Below, one piece after another: positions 48,866 to 60,546 of a stretch of 64,000 nucleotides of DNA. The position numbers and the translations under genes are program-made. The stretch covers positions 109,557,764 to 109,621,763 of the forward strand of contig OY821519.1 in assembly GCA_963682025.1 (NCBI GenBank), read 5' to 3'. The notes below the pieces were generated by a model, which ran no database searches, was not told the DNA's origin, and saw nothing but the letters and a program-made list of their open reading frames with translations. This DNA is from Cordilura impudica (taxonomy: Eukaryota; Arthropoda; Insecta; Diptera; Scathophagidae). How positions within the stretch are numbered: position 1 is the stretch's first letter; each line of letters opens with the position of its first letter.

Positions 48866-49568
48866 TAAGAAAATTAAGTAGACTATACTACACCATCTCT
48901 CATGTCCAACTAATTAGATATGGACAATAAGCATAAACCAAATTTGATTGGCATCGTTATTAATTTTTTTGCCATCGGATATGAAAAAGTTGATATCGGA
49001 TGCTATATATGTATGGGGACTGAGTCGAAGAATGTACCGATCCTGACCATATATTTATTATATATGCTCACTTATTTTGGCAAAATTATATACAAATCAA
49101 CTTTGAGAAAAGGCTGTGCAATATTTTTGTTTTGTGAAAGATTTAAATGAAGATCGGGAATTAGGTTCATATGGGGGCTATGACTAGGAATTGGGTTTAT
49201 TTTTGAACTACTGATAAATTGATATATTAAACATACAGTGACCTAATTTGACCGAGATCTATGTAATAGTTTGGATATTATGGCTATTTAAGTCTATCTC
49301 ATAGCGGTCATATATGGGGACTAGGTCTGACCATGAACCGGTTTTCACCAATTTCAATAGAGTTCATCCTAGAATTCATATTTGCGAGATGCTGTTTGAT
49401 TAAAAGGTTAACACGGGCATACAGACGGACTGACGAACATTGCTAAATCGTCTCAGAATGTGATTCTGAATCTATTGGTATAATGAAGATGGGTCTATGT
49501 CAAATATTTTTGTAGTTACAAAAATCAACAGAAACTCATTACACCTCACCAGATTGGGCGTAACAAAA
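48866..49568 (+). mobile_element. HINE copy 16, degenerate
   Basis: AATAAGAAAATTAAG starts it but the palindrome is gone. AATAAGCATAAACCAAATTT and AAGATCGGGAATTAGG blocks remain. The GRAC array is reduced to ACGGACTGACGAACATTG. The 3' hairpin is lost. Confidence 0.65.
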
Positions 49569-49654
49569 TTCTTTGAGGTCATGTTTTATGTTACTTTTCT
49601 CATTTATTCCTTCGCTTTATATGGATTAGAGCACTGGTTCCCAGCCTTTTGGGG

Positions 49655-49750
49655 TACACTCGTACATACTCAAATGAGCAGATGTTTGGTGCATAAGCTT
49701 TTAAGACCATGATTTATAAACATCTGCTCATTTGAGTATGTACGAGTGTA
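49655..49750. repeat. Perfect 33 bp inverted repeat with a 30 nt loop
   Basis: Arm 49655-49687 (TACACTCGTACATACTCAAA then TGAGCAGATGTTT) is exactly complementary to 49718-49750. It is followed by a short TA run and CAGGGTATAAAAAGTG. The preceding CACTGGTTCCCAGCCTTTT at 49631-49649 resembles hAT terminal sequences. No coding is present. See findings. Confidence 0.85.
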
Positions 49751-49860
49751 TATATATATACAGGGTATAAAAAGTGTATGCAACATCCGGTTGGTCCGGG
49801 TTTGAAGCTGGGATACGATGCGCGTTGTTTGTTTTTTCATTTTCTAAAAATTCTCAATTC

Positions 49861-50515
49861 AACAACTTTGTGCTGCTGTTTGTAACTACCAAGACTATTT
49901 GATCTAGTCCCATCTTTTATTATACCGATCGACTCAGAATCACTTTCTGAGTCGATTTAGCGATGTCCGTCCGTCCGTCCGTCCGTCTGTGTGTTAATGT
50001 AAAGCTTGTATAAAACTACAGGTCGCAAATATAAATATATATTTCGATGAAATTTGGTGCATAAGCTTTTATTGGCCATAAGATGAACGCTATTGAAATT
50101 GGTGAAATTCGGTCCATGTTCAGACCTAGTCCCCATACAAATTACCCCTATGAAATCGACATGAAGTGCCATGAGATCTAAATTATAATATAGATCTCAG
50201 TCAAATTGGCTTTGTATATGTTTATTATATCCATTAATAAGTAGTCCAAAAATAATGCCTATAGGAAAATTCTTAGTCATAGGCCCCATATAGAGCTGCT
50301 TCCCGATCTTCATTTAAATCTATTAAAAAACAAATATATTGCACAGATTTTTCTCAAATTTGGTTTGTATATATTTTTTAAAAATATAAGTGACTTTACC
50401 AAAAATGGTAAGGATGGGTCCATTTTTCGACCTAGTCCCCATATAACTATAGCATCCGATATGAACTTTTTCATATCTGCAGTCAAAAAAAATAATAACA
50501 ATGCCACTTAACCAA
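49861..50515 (-). mobile_element. HINE copy 17, both ends truncated
   Basis: It runs from ACAACTTTGTGCTGCTGTTT to ACAATGCCACTTAACC, lacking both the 3' hairpin and the 5' palindrome. The CCGT array at 49966-49987 has four to five units. Confidence 0.75.
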
Positions 50516-50533
50516 AATATATAGTCTTATTAC

Positions 50534-50950
50534 TTGTTTTTTGACAAATTTAAGTGAAGATCGGGAAGCTGCTCTATATGGGGCCTATGACTAAGAATTG
50601 TCCAATAGGGATCGTTTTTGGACTACTGATTATTGGATGTAATAAACACATACAAACCCAATTTGACTAAGATTTATTTGGTGGACCGATTTCCACCAAT
50701 TTCAATAGCGTTCATCCTATGGCCGATAAAAGCTCATATACCATATTTCATCGAAATATATTTATATTTGCGACCTGTAGTTTTTTTACAAGTTTTACAT
50801 GAACACACAGACGGACGGACGGACGGAATCAGTTAGTGATTCTGATTCGATCGGTATAATAAAAGATGGGTCTAGGTCAAATATTTTTGGTAGTTACAAA
50901 CAGCAGCACAAAGTCATTATACCCAAACCACATAGTGGTATGGGGTATAA
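50534..50950 (+). mobile_element. HINE copy 18, 5'-truncated
   Basis: It starts inside the body at TGACAAATTTAAGTGAAGAT and has an intact 3' end (hairpin and ATGGGGTATAA at 50929-50950). A ~45 bp deletion removes the CATTTGTATGGGG block. It abuts Hel-B at 50954. Confidence 0.75.
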
Positions 50951-50953
50951 TTA

Positions 50954-51412
50954 CTAGCAGAGCCTAGCCCTCGAAATTCGAATGCAAATTCTAGAAAATT
51001 TTATTTTTTTCAGTTAATAGATAATTTTATATGAGCCTAACTCAATTATCAATTTTAGCCAATTGACAATTTAACACTTTTTAAATATAATTCATTAAAG
51101 TTCATTATAATTATTGGTTGAACACACAAAAGATATATAAATAGGTTTGTTAATATGTAATATTAAAAGACCCTAAATTTATGCGTATCAATTTTAGCCA
51201 ATTCAAAATTCAACACTGGGCTTTTGATAACTATAATAAACACCCACAGTGTGCATTACTGCAAAAAACAATGTTCCAAGCGGTGCAAATCTGTAAATCT
51301 GGTGGACAGCTAAAAATAAGTACCTTTCGAATGAGGTATGTTTGGTCAAAATTGGTTATTAACTACAATTTTTATATCGGTCACAAGAAATCGCCTTTCC
51401 TATTAATATTAA
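50954..51412 (-). mobile_element. Hel-B Helitron copy
   Basis: CTAG at 50954-50957, hairpin CTCGAAATTCGA at about 50970-50981, and 5' end CCTATTAATATTAAAA at about 51399-51414 with the terminal TAGA lost. The middle contains a repeated GCCAATTnACAATTnAACAC block, which makes it longer than the 335 bp copy. Confidence 0.75.
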
Positions 51413-52911
51413 AAATTTAATTTATTTGATTTATCGACACAAATTTTTGGGATATTTTTTTTTTTTTTTTTTTGTTGATAATTAACATTTTTAAATTCTT
51501 CGATTAAAAGATTTCTTTATTTAATCGATTAATCGAATAATTCTTACTTGTTCGATAACCCTAGTCCTGAAATACCAAATATTCGATCGTATAATATAAT
51601 ATATGCATTTTTTCCTTCCAATGAAAGCACATATTTTGTAATCCGAAATTCTGCCCATAGTTTGATTTGTTGCTCTAAATAATTTCTATGAATATATACA
51701 TATTCCATATCCTATTAACTTTAGGTGTAATTTGTTTATTTTTGTAGAAATATGAATGTAGTTTTTATGTCCTATGAATTGTTGGTGTACTTTTACAATG
51801 TGTCAAATTAACACAAAAATGATCGATTTACTTGTGACCAAGCTGTTACTGGACATATTTCATCAGTCATCAACTTTTGTAAGTAAAAGTTTGGCTGATT
51901 TTTATAAATTTCCTCAATAATTTATGTATTTCAAAATAGCCAGAAGTATTTATTGAAATTTCACTTCACAAATTGGCACGTAATTTTTTTCTTTCGATTT
52001 TAGTTATTGACAGAAGTTAGTAGGTGACTTATGAAGGCACATACAATCGCGAGCATTCGCACCCGAACATACAAGTAATATTCCTGCACTTGAATCAAGT
52101 CAGTAACTTATCTGGTCATTGAAGTGGTAAGATGAAGAATGGCGCCCCATAAGTAATATTCGTACGTTTGTGTACAGGAATTTATTTTATAACCATACTT
52201 TATAAACATTATGAGAGCAAATACTGTGCGCGCTAAATCAACTCCAGAAACACAAAATAAAAGCCAAAACAACAACAACAATAGCAACAAAATTGAACAA
52301 TATCAAAGTTATTGTAGATGCCGGCAGTTCTGAAGCAACCAACAACCAAAAAAAAAAACACAAACTTTCATTTTCAAATCAATGATGTCTGGTGACTGCC
52401 AGATTGCCGGTGTGTTTTGGCTTAGTCTTGGTCTACCTGACTGTTTGTTGTTCGCTCATCGATAAAAAAAAGTGATGTGAACGAAATGAAAAGTGAAAAT
52501 TTAATTGAATAAATCAAAATACTTGCGATTATTCGGACATAACAAAAATCTTAAAAAAACTGATAAACTGATGTAAAAAGTCAAAGCAACAAAAAACAAA
52601 AACTCAAATGGAAAACAATGTGTTGTGAGAAGAAATACATCGAATAAACCATCATCGACTGATCATATCAGCAGTGATATTAATGCAGCACTTAAAAAAA
52701 AAAAAAACAATGCGTAAAATAGAGTACGACATATAACTGCATCAAATTAAGCTTATATAGAAATCGATACGGAATATTATTTTACGAGTACCACTAGATT
52801 TAGTTTCAACATGGCAAAAATTCTAGTTAAAAAAATAATTAAAACCAAAATATAGAACTTATTGAAATATTACCAAAAACAATATAGAATTCAATAAACA
52901 TGTTTTTATGC
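51413..52911. other. AT-rich stretch, nothing firmly recognised
   Basis: A block at about 51500-51570 (TTAATCGATTAATCGAATAA to CGATAACCCTAG) looks like a transposon terminus but has no partner. No exon, promoter or RNA gene could be supported. Confidence 0.4.
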
Positions 52912-53440
52912 CATATGTCCCTACATGGTCAGGGTATAATGACTTTATGCTGATGTTTCTATCAAAAATATTTGACCTAATCTCACCGTTTATTATATCG
53001 ATCGACTCAGAATCACTTTCCGAGTCAATTTAGCGATACGAGTCCGTCCGTCCGTCTGTCCTTCTGCGTATCCCTGTTAAATATGAATATATTTTGATGA
53101 AGTTTGGTGTATAAGCTTTTGTCAGCCATTGAACAAACGCTATGAAATTTTTCAAAATCGGTGCATATTCCGACCTAGTCTCCGTGCAAATGACCCCAAT
53201 GGCGTCGACTTAAATTTCGATAAGACCCAAGTTATCATATATGTATATCTTGGTCAAATTTGACTTGTTTATGTTTATTCTACCCGTTAATCAGTAGTCC
53301 AAAAATAACAGTCCTAGCCCGATCTTCACTTAAATCTGCCAGTAAACAAAATGATTGCGCAGATTTCTCTAATGTTTGGTTTGTATATATAGCATCCGAT
53401 ATGAACTTTTTCACATCTGCACACAAAAAAATTAGTATTG
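52912..53440 (-). mobile_element. HINE copy 19, degenerate
   Basis: The 3' region reads GTCCCTACATGGTCAGGGTA in place of the usual hairpin. CCGTCCGTCCGTCTGTCC lies at about 53044-53061. The 5' end is missing after GAACTTTTTCACATCTGCA. Deletions shorten it to about 530 bp. Confidence 0.7.
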
Positions 53441-54741
53441 TGCTAAGACCCGTTGCTTAAACGCTTGGTCGGTCCACACAGACATAACAAATTTTGTAGT
53501 CGTTCGAAACAAAAAAAGAGCGGCCATACATATCTAAAATCTAATCTATTCGTCACATTGGAATAATATGTTATCGGCCAACATAGTGAAAGATATCTAT
53601 ATATTTATACGAGAAGGTAAAACTTTCGACCAGTTTTAAGTAAAATGCTCTCACGGAGGAGTGTGAAAATTGGCACAGTTATAGCTCATATGGTGGAGAA
53701 GTGCAGAATGATAAAATTTGTGTATAATATGTGTTAAAAATATATTAAATAAAATAAAATAAAATAAAATATATATAATATATATATATATAATAATTTT
53801 ATAAGAGCCTAAAGGTATGCTAGTCCATGTTAGTCAATTCACAGTTCATAACCTGTGCATTTATTATTGATCGTTTCAAAAAAGAGTAAATTTTAATCGC
53901 CTCTGATGAATTGTGAATTGCATAAAGTTTGTTAACTCTTATAAAATTATTTATTAACAATTCCATTTATATCTCTTATGTGTGTTCATCAAATACTTAT
54001 AATGAAGTTTAATGAATTTTATTCAAAAATTCTTATTTCAATGAATTTTATTCAAAAATTCTTATTTCAATGAATTTTATTTAAATATTCATAAATTTTT
54101 TTTATATATAGATTAAAAAAACATATATAGATCAGAAAAATAAAATTTCCTAGAATTTGCACTCAGAACGCAGTTGTTGAAAAAACATACAATAAATTTT
54201 TCATGACTTTTAATAAATATCAAAGGTCGAATAATAATTCATCATTTATTATAAATTTTTCATTTTGCAATTTTTTATTCCATTTCTGATCTATTTCGGA
54301 TAGCTGTTCGCACACCCCACACCTGTCAACCGAATGTTTCAGTACTTTACAAAAATAGTATATTGATATAGGTCACTACAATTTGAATTAATTTTTACAT
54401 TGTATCTAAGGACAATTTTTTTAAAACCTCCATGGATTGAACCTTTTCATACATTTGTGTGGAAAGTGGTCGAGCTTTTTCCACTACTCGCCCACCCTAC
54501 ATTTTTTGTCAGAATTATTGAAAAAAAATTGTGAACTTGCATTTGCAGCTCTAAACTTTTAACTAAGTCGTTATAGAAAATTTTTCGCAAAATTGACTCA
54601 AACTTGCAATAAGAGCAAATTTCCACACTTTTGTATAGAAAGAGTCTGAACTTTTTCGAGCAGTAATTCGTCCGAGCCAAAATTTCGGCCAGATTACTTT
54701 GTAAATCGATGCCAAATTTTAATGGGGTGCATTTTTTCATA
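53441..54741. other. AT-rich stretch with Hel-B scraps
   Basis: TAAAGGTATGCTAG...TTCACAGTT at about 53803-53850 (minus orientation) and AAATAAAATTTCCTAGAATT at about 54137-54156 (plus) are fragments of Hel-B. A direct repeat of CAATGAATTTTATTCAAAAA lies at about 54010-54080. The 97-codon minus frame at 54447-54740 shows no family motif, and I do not call it a gene. Confidence 0.45.
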
Positions 54742-55101
54742 CTAGCAGATTCCAGCGCTCGAATTTTGAGTGCAATTTCTAGGAAGCTTTTTTTTCAACT
54801 TAGCAAATTTACAAACCAACGCTTTTATGGTTTGTTATTATTGTGAATGAAGATAACAAACTCATTAACAAACACATTAACAAATTTAATCAAACACACA
54901 TAGCATATGTGTAATATTATGTATGTGTTAGTAGCAATTTTAAATGCAATTTACTCAAAATAAAGGAAAAAATTTAAAAATATGTAAATCTGCAAAACTG
55001 CGAAAATGAAATACCATTCAAATAATATACGTTTGGTCAAAATCGGGATAAAACGGTAGAACAAAACATCGGTTGCAAGCCTAGCCAATTAATATTATAG
55101 A
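54742..55101 (-). mobile_element. Hel-B Helitron, complete copy
   Basis: CTAG at 54742-54745 after a host A, stem-forming CTCGAATTTTGAG at about 54757-54769, and 5' end AATTAATATTATAGA at 55087-55101 before a host T. About 360 bp. Confidence 0.8.
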
Positions 55102-55584
55102 TATATGTATGGAAATTGGTCGAGCTTTTTCGAGTAGTATTTCGCCAAATGCAAAATTTCTGTCGGAAATTTTAAGATTATATACTTTCAACCGCAAAGC
55201 AAGTCCTCATGGAATTTTTTGTTCGAAGATTTTATCAAACTTGATATAAGATCAAATTGTATACATTTGTATATAAAGTAGCTGATTTTAATCGGAATGG
55301 CTTACTTTCTTAAATTATTTATCTACGAATATGGTCAATTTCGCCCAGTTAAAAAAAATATATTTTTTTTTATAGATTTCAAGGATAACTGCTAGTGAAA
55401 TTTGAATATTTTTGGACAATGAATTAAAAAAAGAATTAATTGTTTGTTGTTTTCTAGAAACCAACTCTTAAGCGCTTTTATAGTACTTTCAGTGATCCTT
55501 TTGTTGGAGAAAGCGTTTAAGGAACATTTTTCCGAGCTAAAAGTATAGTAATGTTTGCGACTAGATTGTGCTCTTCCAAATTAC
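55102..55584. other. AT-rich gap, nothing recognised
   Basis: No gene or repeat could be supported. Confidence 0.4.
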
Positions 55585-56745
55585 TGAAAAAGAGTACTTA
55601 AAAAAGTACCCTTTTTTAAAAGGACCCATCTTTTTAAAAAAGTTCTCTTTTTTTTAAGTAACGTTTTTATACCCTATACCACTATGTGGTTTTGGTATAA
55701 TGACTTTGTGCTGCTGTTTGTAACTACCAAAAATATTTGACCTAGACCCATCTTTTATTATACCGATTGAATCAGAATCACCAACTGATTCGATTTAACG
55801 ATGTCCGTCCGTCCGTCCGTCCATCAGTCTCTGTGTCCATGTAAACCTTGTAATCAAACTGCAGGTCGCAAATATGAATATATTTTGACGAAATTTGGTA
55901 CATAAGCTTTTATCGGCCATAGAATGAACGCTTTTGGTGAGAATCGATCCATGTTCAGACCTAGCTCCCATACAAATGACCCCTAAAAAATCAACATAAC
56001 TTGCCATAAGATCCAAATTGTCATATAGATCTTACTCAAATTGGGTTTGTATGTGTTGATTACATCCATTAATGAGTAGTCCAAAAATGATCCCTATGGG
56101 ACAACTCTTAGTCATAGGCCCCATATAGAGCTGCTTCCCGATCTTCACTTAAATATATCAAAAAACAAAAATATTGCACTGATTTTTCTCAAATTTTGTT
56201 TGTATATATTTTGCAAAATACAAGAGAATTTACCAAACATAGTCAGGATCGGCCCACGTTTGGGCCTAGTTCCCATATAGATATAGCATCCGATATGAAC
56301 TTTTTCATATCTGCAGCCAAAAAAATTAATAAAAATCCCACTCAAATTCGGCTTATGCTTATTTTCTTTGTCCAGTTAGTTGGGCCTATGAGATAGGGTC
56401 TCTAAGCGCATGTTATAGGGTATCATATAGTCGGTCTAGACCGACTATAATTGTCTTACTTGTTTTAAAATACGCTTGTAAAATAATACCCTCATTTAAA
56501 AAGTGCGCTTTTCTAAAAAAAGTACCCTTATTTTGAAAAAGTACCTTTTCTTAATAAAGTACATTGTTTAAAGATTACCTTTCTTTACCTTTATTAAAAA
56601 TCATCTTTTGTTAAAAAAGTACTTTTTATTAAAAAGTACCTTTTATTAAAAAAGTACCTTTTATTAAAAAAGTATCATTTATTAAAAAAATACCTTTTAT
56701 TAAAAAAGTACCTTTAATTAAATAAGTACCTCTTCTTTTGTAATT
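55585..56745. repeat. AAAAAAGTACCTTTTATTA minisatellite, split by a HINE
   Basis: Units of about 19 bp with GTACC cores run over 56495-56745, most regular at about 56610-56740. Related units (AAAAAAGTACCCTTTTTT) occur at about 55592-55660. HINE copy 20 (55664-56464) separates the two parts. Confidence 0.75.
55664..56464 (-). mobile_element. HINE copy 20, full length
   Basis: Intact 3' hairpin, palindrome AGTCGGTCTAGACCGACT at about 56430-56447 and TATAATTGTCTTACTTGTTT at the 5' end. The array reads CCGTCCGTCCGTCCGTCCAT. Inserted in the GTACC minisatellite. Confidence 0.85.
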
Positions 56746-56989
56746 TTTACTTTGAAAATAATCGAACACCCGGTTTGATTCAATTTTATATGCATCACTT
56801 TTTTCATTTAATTGTTTTTATAAATATATGTTACAAATTTAAGTTTTTTTTTTGATAAATTAGGTGAGTTAAATTTTTTTTTTAAAATATATATATATAT
56901 CTTAGCATGTTAAAGAAAATTTTGAATAAACATATTTTGTAAGTTTGAGTTAATGTTTTTATCTATCAATAATACTTTACACAGGCACA

Positions 56990-57150
56990 ACTCTTATACC
57001 GATCGACTTTAAGTCACTTTATTAGTTGATTTAACGACATGCGCATATCCGTGTGTCAGCGCACGTAAACCTGGTAAGCAAACTTGAGGTCGCAATTATA
57101 CAAATAAATATTTAAATGAAGTTTGATATATAAGCTTTTAGCGCGTATAT
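56990..57150 (-). mobile_element. HINE copy 21, short degenerate fragment
   Basis: CTTATACCGATCGACTTTAA, a decayed array (ATCCGTGTGTCAGCG) and TGATATATAAGCTTTTAG identify it. Both ends are missing. Confidence 0.6.
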
Positions 57151-57372
57151 TTTTTAGTCTCTAAACGTTGACTTTAATTTGTTGTCTGTATTTAATATTT
57201 ATTTTTGCATTTGATGTATTCTTAAATTAACATTTTACTTGCTAATTCATATAAATTAAAATTTGTATATTTTTTTTATCAATATCTGGACATTTAACAG
57301 TTTTAAAGTAGTAGCCGTACCCAACGTTGGTTATAATATTTAGTTTATGACGCAGGTGGACAGTATCAAAGA

Positions 57373-57387
57373 TTCGGCACAGCCGAA
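57373..57387. repeat. TTCGGC-ACA-GCCGAA hairpin
   Basis: A perfect six-pair stem with a three-base loop is followed by TTTAATGCTCTTGTATG. Its form resembles the terminal hairpins of Helitron-like elements. It lies directly before family F copy 1. Confidence 0.6.
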
Positions 57388-57394
57388 TTTAATG

Positions 57395-57560
57395 CTCTTG
57401 TATGTTTTATATTCATATTTAAAAATGAAAAATTTACTAAGATGATTACTTCGGCAAGGAAATATTAGACGATCTCTGCCACCTACTTCGGCGGTGGCTC
57501 CACCACTAAAGAAAAAGTGAGCGGCGGAGTCAAGCCGGCTTTAAGCCGCATGACTTGGCC
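57395..57560 (+). repeat. Family F repeat, copy 1
   Basis: Contains AATTTACTAAGATGATTACT, TCGGCAAGGAAATATTAGAC and a G+C-rich tail (GAGCGGCGGAGTCAAGCCGG then CTTTAAGCCGC). It is related to 62730-62875. No coding frame is shared between the copies. Confidence 0.6.
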
Positions 57561-57965
57561 CTATGGATATGTAGAGTATAACAACACATGCACACTCTTG
57601 AATCCAATGCTGCAAACACACCGACAATGTCCGGCTCCGACCCCTGCATAGTGATAATTATGCCGTAGGCAATTAATGCAAGTGACGCAAAATAAAATTT
57701 TATTTTTGAAATATTTTTTTTTTTTTATTAATTCTTTTAATAATAAATGAAACTATAAATAATATCGGAAATGAAAGACTTGAAATGTTAAATCTTCGAC
57801 ACACTTTTAATTGCTTAATTAAAGTACTTGAAAGTACTTACTGTGATAAAGTTAAAATCTACTTATTTATAGTGATCTGTAAAATATTACGTAGCCTATC
57901 TCGAAGAATTTTTATTTTGGCAAATATGTGAAAAATTCTTTTCTATTTTTACATACACAAAAATA
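57561..57965. other. AT-rich gap, nothing recognised
   Basis: No gene or repeat could be supported. Confidence 0.4.
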
Positions 57966-58746
57966 AAACAAGTAAGAAAATTAAAGTCGGTCTAGACCGA
58001 CTATACGATACCCTATACCATGCGTATAGGCCCAACTAACTGGATATAGAAAATAAGCATAAACCAAATTTGAGTGGGATTTTTATTCATTTTTTCGGCT
58101 GCAGAGATGAAAAAGTTCATATCGGATGCAATATCTATAAGAGGACTAGGCCCAAAAATGGACCGATCCTGACCATGTTTGCTAAAGTCTATTGTATTTT
58201 GCAAAAATATATACAAACAAAATTTGAGAAGAATCAGTGCAATATATTTGTTTTTTTATAGATTAAAGTGAAGATCGGGAAGCAGCTCTATATGGGGCCT
58301 ATGAGTAAGAGTTGTCCAATATGGATCATTTTTGGACTACTGATTAACGGATGTAATATATACAAACAAACCCAATTTGACTAAGATTTGTATGATAATT
58401 TGGATCTTATGGCAATATATGTTGATTTCATAGGGGTCATTTGTATGGGGGCTAGGTCTTAACATGGACCGATTCTCACCAATAGCGTCCATGCTATGGC
58501 CGATAACAGACTAAATACCAAATTTCATCAAAATATATTCATATTTGCGACCTGCAGTTTGATTACAAACTTTACATGGACACACAGACGGACGGACGGA
58601 CGGACGGACATCGTTAAATCGAATCAGATAGTGATTCTGATTCGATCGGTATAATTAAAGATGGGTGTAGGTCAAATATTTTTGGTTGTTACAAACAGCA
58701 GCACAAAGTCATTATACCCAAACCACATAATGGTATAGGGTATAAA
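57966..58746 (+). mobile_element. HINE copy 22, full length
   Basis: Starts ACAAGTAAGAAAATTAAAG with palindrome AGTCGGTCTAGACCGACT. Five GGAC units lie at about 58588-58608. Ends with ACCACATAATGGT and ATAGGGTATAA. Confidence 0.85.
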
Positions 58747-58825
58747 AAATCTTTTCAGTAGTTTATTTATTTGAGTCAATTTTGACCTAAAGTTTTAATG
58801 TAAATAAAAGATTTTTATTACACAT

Positions 58826-58868
58826 TTTATACCAACGTTTCGTCAAAATTGTTGACTTCATCATGGTT
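58826..58868 (-). ncRNA. Hammerhead ribozyme-like motif of the Penelope-type element
   Basis: On the minus strand: AUGAUGA, stem AGUCAA...UUGAC, GAAAC, GUUG, then GUA and UAAAAUG. The invariant first C of CUGAUGA is A here and stem I is not evident, so activity is doubtful. The GAAAC(GUUG)GUA arrangement equals the minimal stem III and cleavage triplet seen at 37562-37608. It matches the 24338-24385 motif and its trailer. Confidence 0.6.
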
Positions 58869-59125
58869 TTTTTTCTGTCTATTTTAATTAAAAAGAAAAA
58901 CATTATTTTATTACAATAATACTCCAAAGAGCAGATTATGACTTACAGTAAAATTAATCTTTTAACATTAAGATGCACTACACTTAACATTTAATAAAAA
59001 CATTAAAACATAAATTGTATATAATTTAAATACATCATAACTTATAAATAATATCACAGCTGATTTAGTGTATTGCAGCTATATAACTTGCACTTATTCC
59101 ATCTGTATCTTCCTTCAAATTCATT

Positions 59126-59923
59126 GTTATACCCTATACCACTATGTGGTTTGGGTATAATGACTTTGTGCTGCTGTTTGTAACTACCAAAAATATTTGA
59201 CCTAGACTCATCTTTTACTATACCGATCGAATCAGAATCACTATCTGATTCGGTTTAACGATGTCCGTCCATGTATCCGTCCGTCCGTCTGTGTGTCCAT
59301 GTAAACCTTGTAATCAAACTGTAGGTCGCAAATATGAATATATTTTGATGAAATTTGGTATTTAGTCTGTTATCGGCCATGTGATGAACGCTGTTGAGAA
59401 TCGGTCCATGTTAAGACCTAGCCCCCATACAAATGACCCCTATGAAATCGACATAAATTGCCATAAGATCCAAATTATCATATAGATCTTACTCAAATTG
59501 GGTTTGTATGCGTTTATTACATCTATTAATGAGTAGTTCAAAAATTGTCTCTATGGGACAACACTTACTCATAGGCACCATGTAGAGCTGCTTCCCGATC
59601 TGCACTTAAATCTATTGAAAAACAAAGATATTGCACTGATTCTTTTCAAATTTTGTTTGTATATATTTTTTGCAAAATATAAGAGACTTTACCAAACATG
59701 ATCAGGATCGGTCCAATTTTAGGCCTAGTGCCCATATAGATATAGCTTCCGATATGAACTTTTTCATATCTGCAGCCAAAAAATTGATAAAAATCCCACT
59801 CAAATTTGGTTTATCTTATTTTCTATGTCCAGTTAGTTTGGCCTAAGTGACAGGGTCTCTAAACGCATGGTATAGGGTATCGTATAGTCGGTTTAGACCG
59901 ACTATAATTTTCTTACTTGTTTT
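59126..59923 (-). mobile_element. HINE copy 23, inserted in the Penelope-like fragment
   Basis: The 3' end GTTATACCCTATACCAC is at 59126. The palindrome AGTCGGTTTAGACCGACT has one central change. The 5' end ACTATAATTTTCTTACTTGT precedes a T run at 59920. Full length, with a shortened array (CCGTCCATGTATCCGTCCGT). Confidence 0.85.
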
Positions 59924-60300
59924 TTTTTTTGTTTTGTTGTATACGTAAACTTTCTATCGTATACCTTTTCTTCTCAATATTTTCTTTGTCCAGTATTCTG
60001 ACTTTATTAAAATCAGCTGTATGCCTAGTTTGTATTATGTGCTGTGATAATGCAGTTGTCTCTTTGTTTTTCGTGATGTCAATATCATTATTTTTAATTG
60101 GTACACAAAAGAAACCTCTTCGGGACGACTGATGAATTTTAATACCACTCAACCAAAGAGCCAAATTATAAACACCGCTTAAAACTTTATTTTTCGCGTT
60201 TTACACATTAGTGATGAAAAGTTTTACACAAAAAGCAGGCTCAATATCAAATGGTTTTACTTCAGATGAAGCAAAAACGTTCTCCATAAATTTTTCCTGC

Positions 60301-60546
60301 ACGTACAATACCGAGAAATTTGTGGAGTAGGAGTCGCGTTTTTTTTTTTTTGTAGCGGCTCCAACACAGGTACAAACACCGACTCCACAATCCTGATTTA
60401 TGTAGTATCCTGCTCAGGAAATCTATGAATCATTTCCAATAAAAGGAAATAACCCAGCTAACTTATTGAAGGTGTAATCGTGATTTCCACATAAGAAAAT
60501 CATACTATAAAAATTAAATATATTTGTTTGTTTTACTACAAATTAA
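60301..60546. other. Short unassigned gap
   Basis: Contains GTCGCG and a T run followed by CGGCTCCAACAC. No feature could be supported. Confidence 0.35.

Larger units (their letters stand above)
58780..60300 (-). pseudogene. Penelope-like retroelement fragment, split by a HINE
   Basis: On the minus strand the frame at 60164-59913 contains KETTALSQHIIQTRHTADFN, then KVRILDKENIEKKRYTIESL. This resembles the C-terminal part of the GIY-YIG endonuclease region of Penelope-like elements (TALxxHxxxTxHxxDFxxxxIL, then a KRxxxES motif). The enzyme would nick target DNA for priming. The reverse transcriptase and the GIY-YIG motif itself are missing. HINE copy 23 interrupts it. The remaining 3' part (59125-58780) carries a hammerhead-like motif and an AATAAAAATCTTTTATTTAC trailer. 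Confidence 0.6.

Noticed and set aside
51981..52720. Region considered as a host-gene promoter or 5' UTR
   Set aside because: It is less repetitive than its surroundings, but no start codon context, splice pattern or recognisable peptide could be found.
54447..54740. 97-codon minus-strand frame considered as a gene
   Set aside because: No domain, motif or homologous context. The sequence is AT-rich and lies between Hel-B fragments.
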